Shown piece after piece: positions 63,196 through 64,000 of a DNA stretch of 64,000 nt. The notes below the pieces were generated by a model. It saw only the letters and a list, made by a program, of their open reading frames with translations, was not told the DNA's origin and did no database searches. How positions within the stretch are numbered: the stretch's first letter is position 1; each line of letters opens with the position of its first letter. Position numbers and translations under genes: made by a program. The DNA is from VRUE01 sp963703895. GTDB lineage: Bacteria > Actinomycetota > Thermoleophilia > Solirubrobacterales > 70-9. The stretch covers positions 496,001 through 560,000 of the forward strand of contig CAVPFX010000002.1 in assembly GCA_963703895.1 (NCBI GenBank), given 5' to 3'.

Positions 63196-64000
63196 GGCGC
63201 TTCCTCGCACTGCTCTCGCTCGCCGTCCTACTCGCGGCGCTGGCACCGGCGAGCGCCGCGGCGGCCGGTGAATTCGGGTTCAAGCCGGGCTCCGTCGTCG
63301 TCTCCGAGTCGAGCCCGTTGGCGGGGGCGCACCCCGACCTCACGGTCGACTTCGAAATGAACAGCGAAGAAAGCGGCGAACCGGTGGCCGCCACGGGGGA
63401 GTTCCGGATCGCGATGCCACCGGGCCTCACCGGCAACCCGAACGCTGTGCCCTTCTGCTCGATGTTGCAGCTGATGAGCACCGATGTCGAATCGCCGGGC
63501 AACGAAGGATCCTGCCCGCCCGACTCCCAGATCGGCGTCACCGAAGTGATCCTCTTCAATCGGGAAGGCGGCATCCAGTCCCTGATCGAGCCGATCTTCA
63601 ACATGGCGCCGCCGGCGGCCGGCGACGTTGCCGCCCGCCTTGGCTTCTACGCCAAGTTCTTCCCGACCCTGGTCAACATCCGGGTGCGCTCGGAGAGCGA
63701 CTATGGACTGACCGCGTCGCTGGAAGGCGTCGGCTCGTTGATCCCGCTGCTCTCGGCGACGACGACGATCTGGGGTGTCCCCGCCGACGAATCCCACGAC
63801 CCGTTGCGGATCACGCCCTACGAGGCGCTGCACTGCGGGGGGGCGCCCTGCACCGCGCCTGGCGGCGAACCGCGGCACAGCGGGCTCGTCCCGGCGCCGT
63901 TCCTCAGCAACCCGACCCAGTGTGGAGCGCCGCAGCGATTCGACCTCAGCGCGATCAGCTACCTCGACCCGGGCCTGCGCGCCGCCGAGACCGTGCAGCT
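63192..64000 (+). CDS. Exported surface protein, 3' end outside the window
   Basis: The frame is open from ATG 63192 to the window edge (269 complete codons) and coupled to the previous gene by ATGA. Signal peptide RFLALLSLAVLLAALAPASAAAAG, then beta-rich extracellular sequence with Cys pairs (PFCSMLQL, SCPPDSQ, LHCGGAPCTAP). The frame has no stop before base 64000. Family not named; it resembles other large exported Solirubrobacterales proteins in signal and composition. Confidence 0.8.
   Translation, partial: MRRFLALLSLAVLLAALAPASAAAAGEFGFKPGSVVVSESSPLAGAHPDLTVDFEMNSEESGEPVAATGEFRIAMPPGLTGNPNAVPFCSMLQLMSTDVESPGNEGSCPPDSQIGVTEVILFNREGGIQSLIEPIFNMAPPAAGDVAARLGFYAKFFPTLVNIRVRSESDYGLTASLEGVGSLIPLLSATTTIWGVPADESHDPLRITPYEALHCGGAPCTAPGGEPRHSGLVPAPFLSNPTQCGAPQRFDLSAISYLDPGLRAAETVQ

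Overview
The window is high-GC actinobacterial DNA, and Thermoleophilia/Solirubrobacterales is the best guess. Support comes from the 1049-1651 protein, whose N-terminus (TYANVVATLALFVALGGSSYA) is typical of that lineage; from large secreted NHL/Ig-like/LamG proteins; from GTG starts with 4-base gene overlaps; and from actinobacterial ECF sigma groups. This rests on family recognition, not a search. I found no rRNA gene, intact tRNA gene, CRISPR array or riboswitch.

Layout. 1-2.5 kb: cell-surface genes (end of an Ig-like protein, a lineage-specific exported protein, a LysM protein). 2.5-4.7 kb: a DUF4209 protein with an RNxxxHG (HEPN-like) motif and an ArsR regulator. About 4.8-19.4 kb: an integrative conjugative element of the Gram-positive TcpC/VirB4/VirD4 type, read as one rightward, translationally coupled train: TcpC, a small pilin-like membrane protein, TcpE, VirB4 ATPase, polytopic VirB6/TcpH-like protein, bifunctional wall hydrolase, an anchored protein, VirD4-like coupling ATPase, replication-relaxation protein, XF1762 protein, a 72-aa ORF and a large serine recombinase. 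19.4-28.2 kb: a defence island with a 1203-aa protein carrying a C-terminal PD-(D/E)XK nuclease, then a restriction-modification set (Vsr nickase, C5 cytosine methyltransferase, restriction endonuclease, MORC/MutL-like GHKL ATPase). 28.4-32.4 kb: an ArsR-SRPBCC operon with a perfect operator, two RibD/DHFR-like proteins, a RelE/ParE-type toxin-antitoxin pair, a GNAT and a PAP2 phosphatase. 32.4-42.4 kb: an ECF42-type sigma factor with its DGPF (YciI) partner, an unrecognised two-gene unit, cupin and VOC proteins, and a sigma/anti-sigma-like/secreted-repeat operon. 42.5-44.5 kb: a convergent, lower-GC pair of a SEC-C/PD-(D/E)XK protein and a HEPN-like protein. 44.6-57.6 kb: small-molecule and stress functions (RibD-like, SDR, ECF41 sigma, RTX-repeat protein, Mug glycosylase, P450, AraC, VOC, UvrA-like ABC ATPase, PLP enzyme, LamG protein, DGPF protein, GST, two-domain winged-helix regulator). 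57.6-64 kb: tandem secreted paralogs and two large surface proteins, the last cut by the window edge.

Two observations cross gene boundaries. First, three promoters with identical geometry (TGTCGA, 17 bases, CGTC or CGCT) precede the DGPF-ECF42 operon, a RibD-like gene and a second DGPF gene, which points to one ECF42 regulon scattered over 21 kb. Second, at least five genes between 27.5 and 52 kb are broken by single-base net indels yet rejoin into full-length family members. Uncorrected sequencing indels explain this more simply than wholesale pseudogenisation, and anyone reading the shorter frames separately would be misled.
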